Counted from the stretch's first letter, positions 39,647-50,348 are shown. The stretch is 64,000 nucleotides of DNA from Rhodospirillaceae bacterium (GCA_947476695.1 CANJRD010000001.1:434001-498000), one strand, 5' to 3'. Translations and numbers: made by a program. Notes: generated by a model from the letters alone, not told the origin.

Positions 39647-40030
39647 GTGTCCGATGATGAACGCGAGATCCGCGCCGTTGTGCAGCGCTGGATGGATGCG
39701 AGCCCCGCCGGAGACACCGCCACCGTGCTCGACCTGATGACCGACGATGTTGTGTTCATGACGCCGGGCCGCGAGCCCTTCGGCAAGGAAACTTTCGCAA
39801 AAGCCTCCGCAGGCCAGAAGGAAATGAAGATCGACGGGACCGCCGACATCGTCGAAGTGAACGTGTCGGGCGATTGGGCGTACTTACGCAATCACTTGAA
39901 GATCAGCATCACACCGCCCAACGCCACGACGATGCACCACGAGGGCTGGGTGCTGACGATCTTGCGCAAAGGCGATGACGGCAAATGGCGCTTAGCGCGC
40001 GACGCCAATCTGCTGACGCCGAAGAAGTAG
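39647..40030 (+). CDS. SnoaL-like / DUF4440 protein (SgcJ/EcaC family)
   Basis: 127 residues, GTG start. The cone-like NTF2 fold of the DUF4440/SgcJ family is recognisable from DEREIRAVVQRWMDASPAGDTATVLDLMTDDVVFMTPG split by short loops, and from the closing GKWRLARDANLL. Members range from small-molecule isomerases to binding proteins, so function is unknown. It stops exactly where nth stops on the other strand (tag/cta abut). It may belong with the bactofilin gene 56 bases upstream. Confidence 0.75.
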   Translation: MSDDEREIRAVVQRWMDASPAGDTATVLDLMTDDVVFMTPGREPFGKETFAKASAGQKEMKIDGTADIVEVNVSGDWAYLRNHLKISITPPNATTMHHEGWVLTILRKGDDGKWRLARDANLLTPKK

Positions 40031-40780
40031 CTACTTCTTTTTCGCCTTCGGCTTGGTCTTCGCCTTGATCTTCACACGCGGCTGTTGCGGCGCGCCGGCG
40101 CTTTTCGGCAGACTCTTTGACTTCTTCTTCTCAAGCACAGATCCGGGCGGCGGTGTCTTGTCTTTGTAGGCGCAAAGATCGCTGACGATGCAGCGATAGC
40201 ATTGCGGCTGCCGCGCGATGCAGATGTAGCGTCCGTGGAGAATCAGCCAATGGTGCGCGTGCTGCTTGAACTCCGGCGGCGTGACGCGCTCCAGCTTCAT
40301 CTCGACATCGTAGGGCGTCTTCCCCGGCGCGAGACCGGTGCGATTGCCGACGCGGAAGATGTGCGTGTCGACAGCGATGGTCGGTTCGCCGAACGCGACA
40401 TTGAGGACGACGTTGGCGGTCTTGCGGCCGACGCCCGGCAACCTCTCGAGGGCTTCGCGATCGCGCGGTACTTCGCCGCCGTGTTCGTCGATCAGGATGC
40501 GCCCCGCGGCCATCACATTCTTGGCCTTGGTGTTGAACAGGCCGATGGTCTTGATGAATTCCTTCAGACCCGCCTCGCCGAGATCGAGCATCTTCTGCGG
40601 GGTGTCGACGATCTTGAACAGCGGCGCGGTCGCCTTGTTCACAGACGTGTCGGTGGCCTGCGCCGACAGCGCCACAGCCACCACCAGCGTATAGGGGTTG
40701 ACGTACTTCAACTCCGTCTTCGGATGCGGTTCTTGCTCCTGAAGACGGCGATAGAAGCTGACAACGTCGGCGGGTTTCAT
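40031..40780 (-). CDS. nth: Endonuclease III (DNA glycosylase/AP lyase)
   Basis: 249 residues from ATG 40780. The helix-hairpin-helix with the catalytic lysine is in LPGVGRKTANVVL, and the catalytic aspartate in VDTHIFRV. The four iron-sulfur cysteines have the Nth spacing C-x6-C-x2-C-x5-C (residues ~190-206). It removes oxidised pyrimidines. A basic tail of about 40 residues rich in Lys follows the cluster and is longer than in E. coli Nth. Seven bases downstream of dapB, so co-transcribed. Confidence 0.96.
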   Translation of the reverse strand: MKPADVVSFYRRLQEQEPHPKTELKYVNPYTLVVAVALSAQATDTSVNKATAPLFKIVDTPQKMLDLGEAGLKEFIKTIGLFNTKAKNVMAAGRILIDEHGGEVPRDREALERLPGVGRKTANVVLNVAFGEPTIAVDTHIFRVGNRTGLAPGKTPYDVEMKLERVTPPEFKQHAHHWLILHGRYICIARQPQCYRCIVSDLCAYKDKTPPPGSVLEKKKSKSLPKSAGAPQQPRVKIKAKTKPKAKKK

Positions 40781-40787
40781 ACGCGCG

Positions 40788-41582
40788 CTAGAGGCCCAGA
40801 ACGTCACGCATCGAATAGAGGCCGGGCTTCTTGCCGGCGGTCCACAGCGCCGCGCGCACGGCGCCGCGCGCGAAGATCGGCCGGCCCGAGGCCTTGTGCG
40901 AGAGCTCGATGCGTTCACCGTCGGCGGCGAAGATGACTGTGTGATCGCCGATGACGTCACCGCCGCGCAGGGTGGCGAAGCCAATCTCGCCGACGGGGCG
41001 TGCGCCCACCAAGCCGTCGCGCGTGCGGCGGCCGACGTCCTTGAGGCTGACGTTGCGCCCCTTGGCGGCGGCCTCACCGAGCGCGAGCGCCGTACCCGAC
41101 GGCGAGTCGACCTTGTGACGGTGATGCATCTCCAGGATATCGATGTCGAATTCCGGCCCAAGCATGTAGGCAACACGCTCGGTCAGTCCGAGCAGAAGGT
41201 TCACGCCGACGCTGAAATTGGCGGCCTGGACGATGACCGTGCGCTTGGCGCCCTCGGCGATGGCGAGTTTGGCCGCATCGCCGAGGCCGGTGGTGCCAAG
41301 CACCAAAGCCTTCTTGTGTTCTGCCGCGAGCTTGACGTGCGCGTTGACGGCCGCCGCTATCGTGAAATCGATCACACAGTCGCAGGTGGTGAACAGTGTC
41401 GCCGCGTCGGTGACAACTTTCACGCCGACCGGGTCGATGCCGATGAGCGTTCCGATGTCCTGACCCACGGTCGGGCCTGAGGGCTCCATGCCGCCGCCCA
41501 ACTCGGCGCCTTGCGTGACGTGCACCTCGTGAGCGAGCGAGCGCCCCATGCGTCCGGCACAGCCGAGAATTCCGATCTTCAT
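40788..41582 (-). CDS. dapB: 4-hydroxy-tetrahydrodipicolinate reductase
   Basis: 264 residues from ATG 41582. N-terminal NAD(P) motif GILGCAGRMGR and the active-site signature EMHHRHKVDSPSGTA near residue 155. It reduces the cyclic intermediate in the lysine/diaminopimelate pathway. The first gene of a dapB-nth unit; dapC, acting later in the same pathway, is at 55291. Confidence 0.96.
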   Translation of the reverse strand: MKIGILGCAGRMGRSLAHEVHVTQGAELGGGMEPSGPTVGQDIGTLIGIDPVGVKVVTDAATLFTTCDCVIDFTIAAAVNAHVKLAAEHKKALVLGTTGLGDAAKLAIAEGAKRTVIVQAANFSVGVNLLLGLTERVAYMLGPEFDIDILEMHHRHKVDSPSGTALALGEAAAKGRNVSLKDVGRRTRDGLVGARPVGEIGFATLRGGDVIGDHTVIFAADGERIELSHKASGRPIFARGAVRAALWTAGKKPGLYSMRDVLGL

Positions 41583-41681
41583 TGCGAGCACCCCGCGTTG
41601 CGCGGCGAGTATACGGCGTGCGCCGTATCACGCCACCCCTTGCGCGCTTTACCGCACGGAGGCCGATGCTAAAGTCCGCCC

Positions 41682-42617
41682 ATGCCGAAACTGCACCGCA
41701 TCATCGCGACCGTCGCAGAATACGAAGCCGTCCTCAAACGGCCCGACGTCACGGCGGACTACAAGAAGCAGCTTGCCCAGGCCCTGGTCGACAAGCGGCT
41801 CGAAGTCGCGTTGCGCCAGGTGATGAAGCCGTTGCCGAGCGGGCACCGCCAGCCCGTCGCCCGGCCCGAGGCCGCGCCAACGATTGTGTTCTTCCACGTC
41901 GATGTGGGTACGTCGCATCCGTTCCTGCGCACGCGCGCGGAGGAGAAGATCGATTACGCCGGCGCCTTGCGCGCCTCGATCGCGGCGGCGGCGAAATCGA
42001 ACCCTGAGTCCAAGATCGTCGTGCTGACCGACGCGACCACGGCGATCCCCGAGACCGTCGCCACCATCGAACGATTAGACGTCGACCGCACGCGGCCCAC
42101 GCATGGGCGCTTGAAAGGCGCCTGCGAACTGGCCAAGCGCGTCGAAACACCCTTGGTGTTTCTCGATACCGATGTCTGGCTCAATCAGGATGCCCGCGCG
42201 CTGGTGCGCGAGGATTTCGATATCGGCCTGACGCACCGCGCGCCGTCGCATTTCACGCTGATGCCGATCAACGCCGGGGTGATGGTGGCCACCAGCCCGA
42301 AAGCCGCCGAAGGTTTCTTCGGCCGCTGTCTGGCGTTGTATGCGCACATCTCGAACCTGCCCGCGGCGCTTCAGCACTACAGCCAGGATCAGCTGAACTG
42401 GTACAGCGACCAGCTGGCACTCGCGGCTTTTGTCGACTGGACCGTGCCGCCGGAGTGCAAACAGACCCGGGTGATCGATGGCCTGGCCGTGCGCTTCCTG
42501 CCCAACGAGACGTATAATTACACGGTGGCCGACACCGATACGCCGGCCTCGGTCGCCGGAAAGTGGGCGCTACACTTCAAGGGATTGCGCAAGCAGCTGA
42601 TGCCGAAGTTCGCGTGA
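41682..42617 (+). CDS. Unassigned GT-A-fold glycosyltransferase-like protein
   Basis: 311 residues. After a ~65-residue charged N-terminus comes a Rossmann-like region: TIVFFHVDVG, KIVVLTDATTAIP, and a DxD metal site in PLVFLDTDVWLNQDA near residue 163. This is the pattern of GT8-like nucleotide-sugar transferases. NAGVMVAT and a C-terminal KWALHFKG with conserved His resemble GT8 features. The sugar and acceptor are unknown. It stands alone between dapB (divergent) and dnaJ (convergent, 7 bases), away from the sugar genes at the left. Confidence 0.62.
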   Translation: MPKLHRIIATVAEYEAVLKRPDVTADYKKQLAQALVDKRLEVALRQVMKPLPSGHRQPVARPEAAPTIVFFHVDVGTSHPFLRTRAEEKIDYAGALRASIAAAAKSNPESKIVVLTDATTAIPETVATIERLDVDRTRPTHGRLKGACELAKRVETPLVFLDTDVWLNQDARALVREDFDIGLTHRAPSHFTLMPINAGVMVATSPKAAEGFFGRCLALYAHISNLPAALQHYSQDQLNWYSDQLALAAFVDWTVPPECKQTRVIDGLAVRFLPNETYNYTVADTDTPASVAGKWALHFKGLRKQLMPKFA

Positions 42618-42624
42618 GCGACGC

Positions 42625-43758
42625 CTACTTCGCGCACTCGGAGATGAACTCTTTGACCTTATCGAAGAAGCTGGTGCTTTCCGGCGAGTAGGTGCGCTGG
42701 TCGCTCTCGGCCTCGAATTCCTTCAGCAGCTTTTTCTGCTTGTCGGTGAGGTTCACCGGCACTTCGACGGCGGCCTCGACGAACATGTCGCCGCGCGCGG
42801 TCGAGCGCAGCACGCTCATGCCTTTGGATTTCAGGCGGAAGCGGTGGCCATGTTGGCAGCCCTTCGGGATATCGACCGAGGTTTGCGAGCCGTCGATGGT
42901 CGGCACCTCGACCTTCCCGCCAAGCGCGGCGGTCGTCATCGGGATCGGAATGCGCATGTAGAGATTGGCGCCATCGCGCTGGAACATGCGGTGCGGCGAG
43001 ATCGCCAGGAAAATATACAGATCGCCGGACGGCGCGCCGCTCATGCCGGCTTCGCCCTCGCTGGCGAGACGAATGCGCGTGCCTTCCTCGACACCCGGCG
43101 GGATCGTCACTTCGAGCGACTTCTCCTTGCGCGTACGGCCCGAGCCGGCGCACTTCTGGCAGGCGTCCTTGATCACCTGACCGGCGCCTTGGCACATCGG
43201 GCAGGTGCGCTCGATAGTGAAGAAGCCCTGCTGGCTGCGCACTTTGCCCGCGCCACGGCAGGTCGGACAGGCGGTCGGCGCCGCCCCGTTCTTGCCACCG
43301 GTGCCTTTGCAGCCGTCGCAAGCGATCGACGACGGCACGGTGATCTTCCCCTTCTTGCCGGTGAAGGCTTCTTCCAGCGTGATCTCCATGTTGTAGCGCA
43401 AGTCTTGGCCGCGCGCCGGGCCGCGACCGCCGCCGCCGCCACGGCGTCCCATCATGTCGCCGAACATCTCGTCGAAGATGTCGGCGAAGCCCGCGCCGAA
43501 GCCGAAACCGCCCTGAGCGCCGCCGCCACCTTGCTCGAACGCGGCATGGCCATAGCGGTCGTAGGCCGCGCGCTTCTGTTCGTCGCGCAGCACGTCGTAG
43601 GCTTCGCTGATTTCCTTGAACTTGGTTTCGGCGGCCTGATCGCCCGGATTCTTGTCCGGGTGGAACTTCATCGCCAGCTTGCGATACGACTTCTTGAGGT
43701 CTTCGCCGGAGGAGGTCTTCACGACCTCAAGCACCTCATAGTAGCACCGCTTGGTCAT
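42625..43758 (-). CDS. dnaJ: Chaperone DnaJ (Hsp40)
   Basis: 377 residues. The J domain has HPD in [11 protein letters not shown] near residue 33. A G/F-rich linker follows, then four zinc motifs ([32 protein letters not shown]) and the C-terminal substrate domains. DnaJ stimulates DnaK's ATPase and hands it unfolded proteins. It follows dnaK on the same strand with a 136-base gap that contains a hairpin. Confidence 0.98.
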   Translation of the reverse strand: MTKRCYYEVLEVVKTSSGEDLKKSYRKLAMKFHPDKNPGDQAAETKFKEISEAYDVLRDEQKRAAYDRYGHAAFEQGGGGAQGGFGFGAGFADIFDEMFGDMMGRRGGGGGRGPARGQDLRYNMEITLEEAFTGKKGKITVPSSIACDGCKGTGGKNGAAPTACPTCRGAGKVRSQQGFFTIERTCPMCQGAGQVIKDACQKCAGSGRTRKEKSLEVTIPPGVEEGTRIRLASEGEAGMSGAPSGDLYIFLAISPHRMFQRDGANLYMRIPIPMTTAALGGKVEVPTIDGSQTSVDIPKGCQHGHRFRLKSKGMSVLRSTARGDMFVEAAVEVPVNLTDKQKKLLKEFEAESDQRTYSPESTSFFDKVKEFISECAK

Positions 43759-43820
43759 CGCCGAGGCTCAGTCCTGAGTTTGCTGCCCGCTATCGCGGGG
43801 ATCTGCGCTGTAAGTATGAC

Positions 43821-43855
43821 TGCGCCCGATGACCCATCTCGGATCACCGGGCGCA
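43821..43855 (-). terminator. Hairpin between dnaK and dnaJ (attenuating or 3'-end structure)
   Basis: TGCGCCCG (43821-43828) pairs with CGGGCGCA (43848-43855), extended by three more pairs after one mismatch. No real T-run follows on the minus strand, so it may reduce readthrough from dnaK into dnaJ or protect the dnaK 3' end. Confidence 0.4.
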
Positions 43856-43894
43856 TTCGTCAAGTCTACACGTAACGCGGCATCGCAGCGCCGC

Positions 43895-45802
<1,908 letters not shown>

Positions 45803-45923
45803 ATGCAAATTCCTTTCTGCGGCAGACATCTGGGGCCCACGGCAGGGGGGATACCTGCCACTTCTGGCACCCCGGGTGTCCCCAAGGTTGTTCGTTCCGC
45901 GCTCGATCCCCTAGAACCTGCGG

Positions 45924-45955
45924 CTATATAAGGGGGGGCCCAAAGGCCCGCAACC
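45924..45955 (-). promoter_or_regulatory. Candidate heat-shock (sigma32-type) promoter of dnaK
   Basis: On the minus strand a GGTTGCGG -35-like block (45955-45948) is followed 12 bases later by CCCCTTATATAG (45935-45924). The C-rich block before TATAT is the mark of sigma32 -10 elements (CCCAT-T). The -35 is imperfect. No CIRCE repeat was seen here. Confidence 0.42.
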
Positions 45956-45985
45956 GGGGAACCGACTCAAATCCCACGGTTTTTA

Positions 45986-46021
45986 GCCCGAAAACGCCGC
46001 GCCGCCGGGGCGTTTTCGGGC
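45986..46021. repeat. Perfect 13-base inverted repeat between dnaK and alkB
   Basis: GCCCGAAAACGCC (45986-45998) and GGCGTTTTCGGGC (46009-46021) flank a ten-base GC loop. It lies 18 bases before the alkB ATG and upstream of the dnaK promoter candidate, and could be an operator or a strong mRNA hairpin in the alkB leader. A T-run typical of terminators is missing. Confidence 0.6.
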
Positions 46022-46039
46022 CGAAGGTTAAGGATTGCG

Positions 46040-46699
46040 ATGACGGACCGGGCTGCGCAGGCTGATTTGTTCGAAAAACAAGCGTCACAACCCCTTCCAG
46101 AGGGGATTTGGCACCGCCCTGGGCTATTTGACCCCCTGTTTCAGGCCGATTTGGCCCACGCCGTCGCTGAAATCGCCCGTCAGGCCCCCTTCACCCACCC
46201 CCGGATGAAGGGCAAGGGCGTGTTCTCGGCCTCAATCACCAATTCCGGGGCGGCAGGTTGGTGGAGCGACGAACGGGGCTACCGCTATGAGCCGACCCAG
46301 CCGGGCACGACGACACCCTGGCCAGCGATGCCGCCGATCTTCAGCGAAGCGGTCCGGCGCGCCACGGACGGCACGCCCTGGCCGCGGTTCGCTTCGGATG
46401 CCTGCCTGATCAATTTCTATGGTCCGGGCGCGAAAATGGGCCTGCACCAGGACAAGGACGAACGCGACTTCAGCCAGCCGATCGTGACCGTGTCGCTGGG
46501 CGACGCGGCCGACTTCCTGATCGGCGGTGCCAAGCGCGCCGATCCCTCCCGCGTCTTACGTGTCGAAAGCGGCGACGCCATGCTGATGGGCCCGCCGTCG
46601 CGCATGCTGTTCCACGGCGTGCGGAAAGTGTTCGCCGGCACGAGCCCGATTGCGGGCCTCGCCGGGCGCTACAGCCTGACGTTCCGCAAAGCGCTTTAG
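46040..46699 (+). CDS. alkB: AlkB-type 2-oxoglutarate/Fe(II) DNA/RNA repair dioxygenase
   Basis: 219 residues, near E. coli AlkB (216). Iron ligands H136 and D138 (GLHQDKDERDF) and H192 (FHGVRK); the 2-oxoglutarate arginine is in the terminal RYSLTFR. It removes methyl groups from 1-methyladenine and 3-methylcytosine by oxidation. Ribosome site AAGGA lies seven bases before ATG. No ada gene is next to it. Its stop overlaps the stop of the ASCH-domain gene on the other strand by four bases. Confidence 0.95.
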   Translation: MTDRAAQADLFEKQASQPLPEGIWHRPGLFDPLFQADLAHAVAEIARQAPFTHPRMKGKGVFSASITNSGAAGWWSDERGYRYEPTQPGTTTPWPAMPPIFSEAVRRATDGTPWPRFASDACLINFYGPGAKMGLHQDKDERDFSQPIVTVSLGDAADFLIGGAKRADPSRVLRVESGDAMLMGPPSRMLFHGVRKVFAGTSPIAGLAGRYSLTFRKAL

Positions 46700-47748
46700 G
46701 TTTTGATGTCCGTCTGCAAGGCCGTCGGCACCGGCGTGTCGAGCGGTTGCGGATAGATCAACTCGAACACCTCGACCAGCACCGGCTCGTCGTCGCTGAA
46801 CGTCAGCCCGTTGGCGGCGAACAGGTTGGCGTAGATGCCACGATGCAAGCCATGCCACGTGTCCCCCGCGTTGATCGGCGGGCCGTTGAGCAGAGTGAAT
46901 TTCTCCGGCATGTCGCGGAAGGGCAGCGTCTCGACATGCGTGTAGCGCAGCGCCATGCGCGGCGTGCCGTCGTACTGCACCAGCACGGTGCAATCGCCGA
47001 CCTTCACCGGCTGTTGGCCGGTGGGCTTGAACAGCGACACCGGACGGAAGGTCGCGGTCTTCAGGTGAGAGGCGACGTGTTCGAAGATGATCTCGGAGAT
47101 CGGTTGCGTGATGCCGATGCAGCGCACGTCGATGTTGTCGGGCAGGGCCAGGTCGGGCCGCGCGATCTTCACAGCACGCCAGAACGAATCCAGCGCCGCG
47201 TCGGACGGACGCAGGGCATTGCGCTGCAACGTCTCGAAGCGCACCTGCTTCAAGGTGTTCGGATCGGTCTGCGGATAGACCAGCTTGAAGTGCTCGACGA
47301 GCACCGGCATGTCGCCCGCGAACTGCTCGCCGATCGCCGCCAGGGCCTGCGTCCAATAGGGTTTGTGAATCGCCTGCCACTTCGTCAGCTCGCGGATCGC
47401 GGGGCCGTCGACGGCGGTGTGCGCGGCGGTGATGGTGTCGTAGGTGATGTTCTCGATCTCGGTTGTCGTCACCAGCGCGCCCGGTTGGCCGTCGAAATCC
47501 ACCAGGACGACATATTCGCCGAGCTTGGGCGTCAGCTCGGGCGTCTTCTCGAGCAGCCATGGCAGCGAGAAGGTGCCGCGCTTCTCGCCGTTGCGCACGT
47601 GGGCGAGGATCTTCGTCATCGTATCCTGCGAACTGCCGATGGCGCGGATGCGATAGGCATCGCCACGCACCGCGTCCGGGTTGGCTTTCTTCGCCGCCGC
47701 AAAGAATGCGGCGATCGCCGCCGTATCGGGTGTCGCAGGACCGCTCAT
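46696..47748 (-). CDS. Protein with two tandem ASCH-like (PUA-type) domains
   Basis: 350 residues made of two related halves. Half 1 (~1-165) has an NGEKRGTFS loop, a GEYVVLVDFDGQPGAL strand pair and DMPVLVEHFKLVYPQ near its end. Half 2 (~166-350) has SHLKTATFR, GDCTVLVQYDGTPRMAL and DEPVLVEVFELIYPQP. This is the ASCH layout (GxKxxT loop, beta barrel), usually a single ~110-130 residue RNA- or nucleoside-related domain; E. coli YqfB is a small N4-acetylcytidine hydrolase. In half 2 the glycine of the loop is lost, so one site may be degenerate. Function is unknown. Confidence 0.7.
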   Translation of the reverse strand: MSGPATPDTAAIAAFFAAAKKANPDAVRGDAYRIRAIGSSQDTMTKILAHVRNGEKRGTFSLPWLLEKTPELTPKLGEYVVLVDFDGQPGALVTTTEIENITYDTITAAHTAVDGPAIRELTKWQAIHKPYWTQALAAIGEQFAGDMPVLVEHFKLVYPQTDPNTLKQVRFETLQRNALRPSDAALDSFWRAVKIARPDLALPDNIDVRCIGITQPISEIIFEHVASHLKTATFRPVSLFKPTGQQPVKVGDCTVLVQYDGTPRMALRYTHVETLPFRDMPEKFTLLNGPPINAGDTWHGLHRGIYANLFAANGLTFSDDEPVLVEVFELIYPQPLDTPVPTALQTDIKT

Positions 47749-47757
47749 CGCTTTTCC

Positions 47758-48990
47758 TTATTTACCGCTGTAGCTGACGCGCCAAAGCGTTTCCGAGACT
47801 TCGTCGGCGATCAGCAAACTGCCGTCCTTCATAACGGCGACACCGGACGGACGGCCCCACACTTCGGCGCGATTATCGTTCTGCGCCCAGAAACCGGCCG
47901 CGAATACCGTGTAGCTGTCGGACGGTTTGCCGTCCACGAAGGGCACGTAGACGACGTGATAGCCGCGCGGCGGCGTGGCGTTCCACGAACCATGCAACGC
48001 GACGAAGGCGCCGCCCTGATATTCCTTCGGGAACGAGGTGCCGGTGGCGAAGACCATGCCGACGGGTGCCGAGTGCGAGCGGAACAGTGTGTCGGGCACG
48101 ATGGCCTTTTTCACCAGATCGGGCCGCTTGCCGCTGAGCTTCTGTTCGGGATTGCTGCCGATATAGGAATAGGGCCAGCCGTAGAATCCGCCGTCGCTGA
48201 CCTTGGTGAAGTAGTCGGGCACAAGCTCATCGCCGGCTGTGTCGCGTTCGTTCACCACCGTATAAAGCGCATTCGTGCCAGGCGCGAAGTTGAGGCCGAC
48301 GGGATTGCGAAGACCGCCGGCGAAGGTGCGCTGACCCGACCCGTCGATGGCGAATTCCTGGATGGTCGCGCGCGGATCGGATTCTTCGTCGATATTTGCG
48401 GCGCTGCCGATGGCGACATAGATCTTCGAGCCGTCGGGCGAGACCGCGACATTGCGCGTGGCGTGACCGTTCGGCGCGCCGAACGCGCCTGCCGGCGTGA
48501 GGCGCTGCGGCTTCGCGCGCGCCTTGGTGTCGCCCGCCGTATAGGGAATGCGCCAGACACCCTCGAGATCGCCGATCAGCACCGCGTCCTTGGTGAAGGC
48601 GATGCCGTGCGGATAGTTGAAGCCATCGGCGAAAACCGACACGGCCTTCGCCTTGCCGCTGCCGTCGTCCTGCAACACCGATATCTTGTTGTCGCTCGAC
48701 TGGGCGAGGAACACGTCGCCGTTGGGCGCGATCACCGGATTGCGCGCATTGCCCAGCTTGTCGGCGAAGACAGTGACCGTGAAGCCTGCCGGCACGGTCG
48801 GCTTGGCATCCGCCGGCTTCGCGATCGTGCGCGATGGGTTGGCCTTGCTTGGCGGCGCGTAGGGTTTGGGCAGGCTTTGCGGATCGATGCGAATCTTCGC
48901 ACCGGGTTGCTGCTCAGGCCCCAACGCCCAGACAGGCGCAGCCATCAGTGAGCCGGCGACAAGACAAAGCGCGATGCGATGGGAAGTCAT
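47758..48990 (-). CDS. Secreted PQQ-type sugar dehydrogenase (glucose/sorbosone dehydrogenase family)
   Basis: 410 residues from ATG 48990, chosen because it gives a clean signal peptide (MTSHRIALCLVAGSLMAAPVWA). The mature part is a six-bladed beta-propeller with features of the soluble PQQ glucose/L-sorbosone dehydrogenases: RNPVGLNFAPGTNALY, ERDTAGDELVPD, GGFYGWPYSY, HSAPVGMVFATG and a closing GVAVMKDGSLLIADE. These oxidise sugars in the periplasm. PQQ synthesis genes are absent here, so the cofactor and substrate are by family only. Confidence 0.85.
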   Translation of the reverse strand: MTSHRIALCLVAGSLMAAPVWALGPEQQPGAKIRIDPQSLPKPYAPPSKANPSRTIAKPADAKPTVPAGFTVTVFADKLGNARNPVIAPNGDVFLAQSSDNKISVLQDDGSGKAKAVSVFADGFNYPHGIAFTKDAVLIGDLEGVWRIPYTAGDTKARAKPQRLTPAGAFGAPNGHATRNVAVSPDGSKIYVAIGSAANIDEESDPRATIQEFAIDGSGQRTFAGGLRNPVGLNFAPGTNALYTVVNERDTAGDELVPDYFTKVSDGGFYGWPYSYIGSNPEQKLSGKRPDLVKKAIVPDTLFRSHSAPVGMVFATGTSFPKEYQGGAFVALHGSWNATPPRGYHVVYVPFVDGKPSDSYTVFAAGFWAQNDNRAEVWGRPSGVAVMKDGSLLIADEVSETLWRVSYSGK

Positions 48991-49043
48991 GGGTGCCTCA
49001 ACCGCCGATGCGTTGAGGGACCTTTCTGACACGTCGCGGGCGG

Positions 49044-49619
49044 TTAAGGGAAGTGCGCGCCCTGCAGGCGGCCGTGATCGGTCACATGATCGTAGTCGAC
49101 GTCGCGCTTTGCGCCCGACTCGAACACGCGATGACCGACGCTGTTGGCTTTTTCCTTCATCTCTTTGCAGGTCCGCGCGGGCGCAAGGCCGGCGAGCGCG
49201 GCGTCGACTTCGCCGGCGGTTTTGCGGGCATTGTCGACATGGCCGGTTTCATGCGCCATCAGGCGCACGGCATAGCCTTCGAATTCCTGCTGGAGTTCGG
49301 GATCGGAGCTGACCAGACGCGGCATGATGACCGTGACGCCGAGCCTCGTGGTGACGCCGACGATGGCGCAACCCTCCTCGACCGGACGGACGGAGAAGTT
49401 CCAGTCGATGCGGGCGTCGGTGCGTGCGTGGAACCGTTCACCGCTGTCGTCGGGCGGACCCTTCGTGTCGAGGGCGATGATCACCGTCTCGAGACGCGCG
49501 CCCGTCACGTCGTAGTAGCTCACCCGTTCTGCGCGTTCGACCTTTGCTTGCGCCGGCATCGCGAAGGACGCACCGAGCATGAACGCCACCGCCGCAGTGG
49601 CGAAAATTCCTGAATGCAT
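49044..49619 (-). CDS. Secreted DUF922-like putative zinc peptidase (HExxH)
   Basis: 191 residues from ATG 49619, with a GGGGG-rich ribosome site upstream. A signal peptide ends near AMPAQA. The zinc motif HETGH lies near residue 115 (LMAHETGHVDNARK), followed by a conserved acidic and aromatic C-terminus. Two cysteines (EEGCAIVG and ARTCKEM) may form a disulfide. The layout fits DUF922, a family of proposed secreted metalloproteases. Activity is unproven. It follows the PQQ dehydrogenase start on the minus strand at a distance of 53 bases. Confidence 0.72.
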   Translation of the reverse strand: MHSGIFATAAVAFMLGASFAMPAQAKVERAERVSYYDVTGARLETVIIALDTKGPPDDSGERFHARTDARIDWNFSVRPVEEGCAIVGVTTRLGVTVIMPRLVSSDPELQQEFEGYAVRLMAHETGHVDNARKTAGEVDAALAGLAPARTCKEMKEKANSVGHRVFESGAKRDVDYDHVTDHGRLQGAHFP

Positions 49620-49742
49620 TGAGCCCCCAAGAAACTGCGGCACCGCACGCCGGCCGCGTTTTGATCGTGGCTAAATACGGTCAACCTGTGACAACGGTTG
49701 CCGCACGCTGCCGTGATTCTTGGGAACTTTCCGCAGGTAAAA

Positions 49743-50348
49743 CTAAGCGGTAGTATTCACGCCGTTATTTGTCGCGCTGGTTGCGGCCGCTTCGCGCTTC
49801 GGTCCGCCGCGCGACACAACGACCATCGAAGGACGCAGCAACCGATCGTGGATCACGTAGCCTTCCTGCAGCACCTGAACGATGGTGCCGCTCGGCACAT
49901 CTGTCTTTTCAACTTCCTGGATCGCGTTGTGCAGGTTCGCGTCGAACGGCTGGTTGAGCGAGTTGATCTTGCGCACGTTGTTCTGCTCAAGAATGTTGAG
50001 CAGTTCCTTTTCGGTGAGCTCGACGCCCATCGCGAGGTTCTTCACCGTCTCGTTGGTGCGTGCCTCCGGCGGCGCGGCCAGCAGGGCGCGGCCGAGATTG
50101 TCGGCCACCTGCAACATCGCCTTGGCGATGTTCGACACCGCGTACTTCGCATTGTCGGAGATGCGCTTGTCGGCGCGGCGACCGGCGTTCTCGGCTTCCG
50201 CGAGTGCGAGCAGGCGCTCTTTCTTCGCTTCTTCCAGCTGTTTCTGCAACTCGCCGATCACGGCGACGAGATCGGGGCCGGCGCCATTTTCTTCCGGCGC
50301 GGGCTCTTGATGCTCGAAGGGGGTGTTGTCGGTGGGTGCGGATGTCAT
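49743..50348 (-). CDS. grpE: Nucleotide exchange factor GrpE
   Basis: 201 residues. An acidic, disordered start and a long coiled coil (residues ~25-75) lead to the GrpE signature (VGVELTEKELLNIL ... NLHNAI) and the beta domain with SGTIVQVLQEGYVIHDRLLRPSMVVVS split by a turn. It releases ADP from DnaK. It follows hrcA with a 23-base gap in one operon, as in many bacteria. Confidence 0.96.
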   Translation of the reverse strand: MTSAPTDNTPFEHQEPAPEENGAGPDLVAVIGELQKQLEEAKKERLLALAEAENAGRRADKRISDNAKYAVSNIAKAMLQVADNLGRALLAAPPEARTNETVKNLAMGVELTEKELLNILEQNNVRKINSLNQPFDANLHNAIQEVEKTDVPSGTIVQVLQEGYVIHDRLLRPSMVVVSRGGPKREAAATSATNNGVNTTA

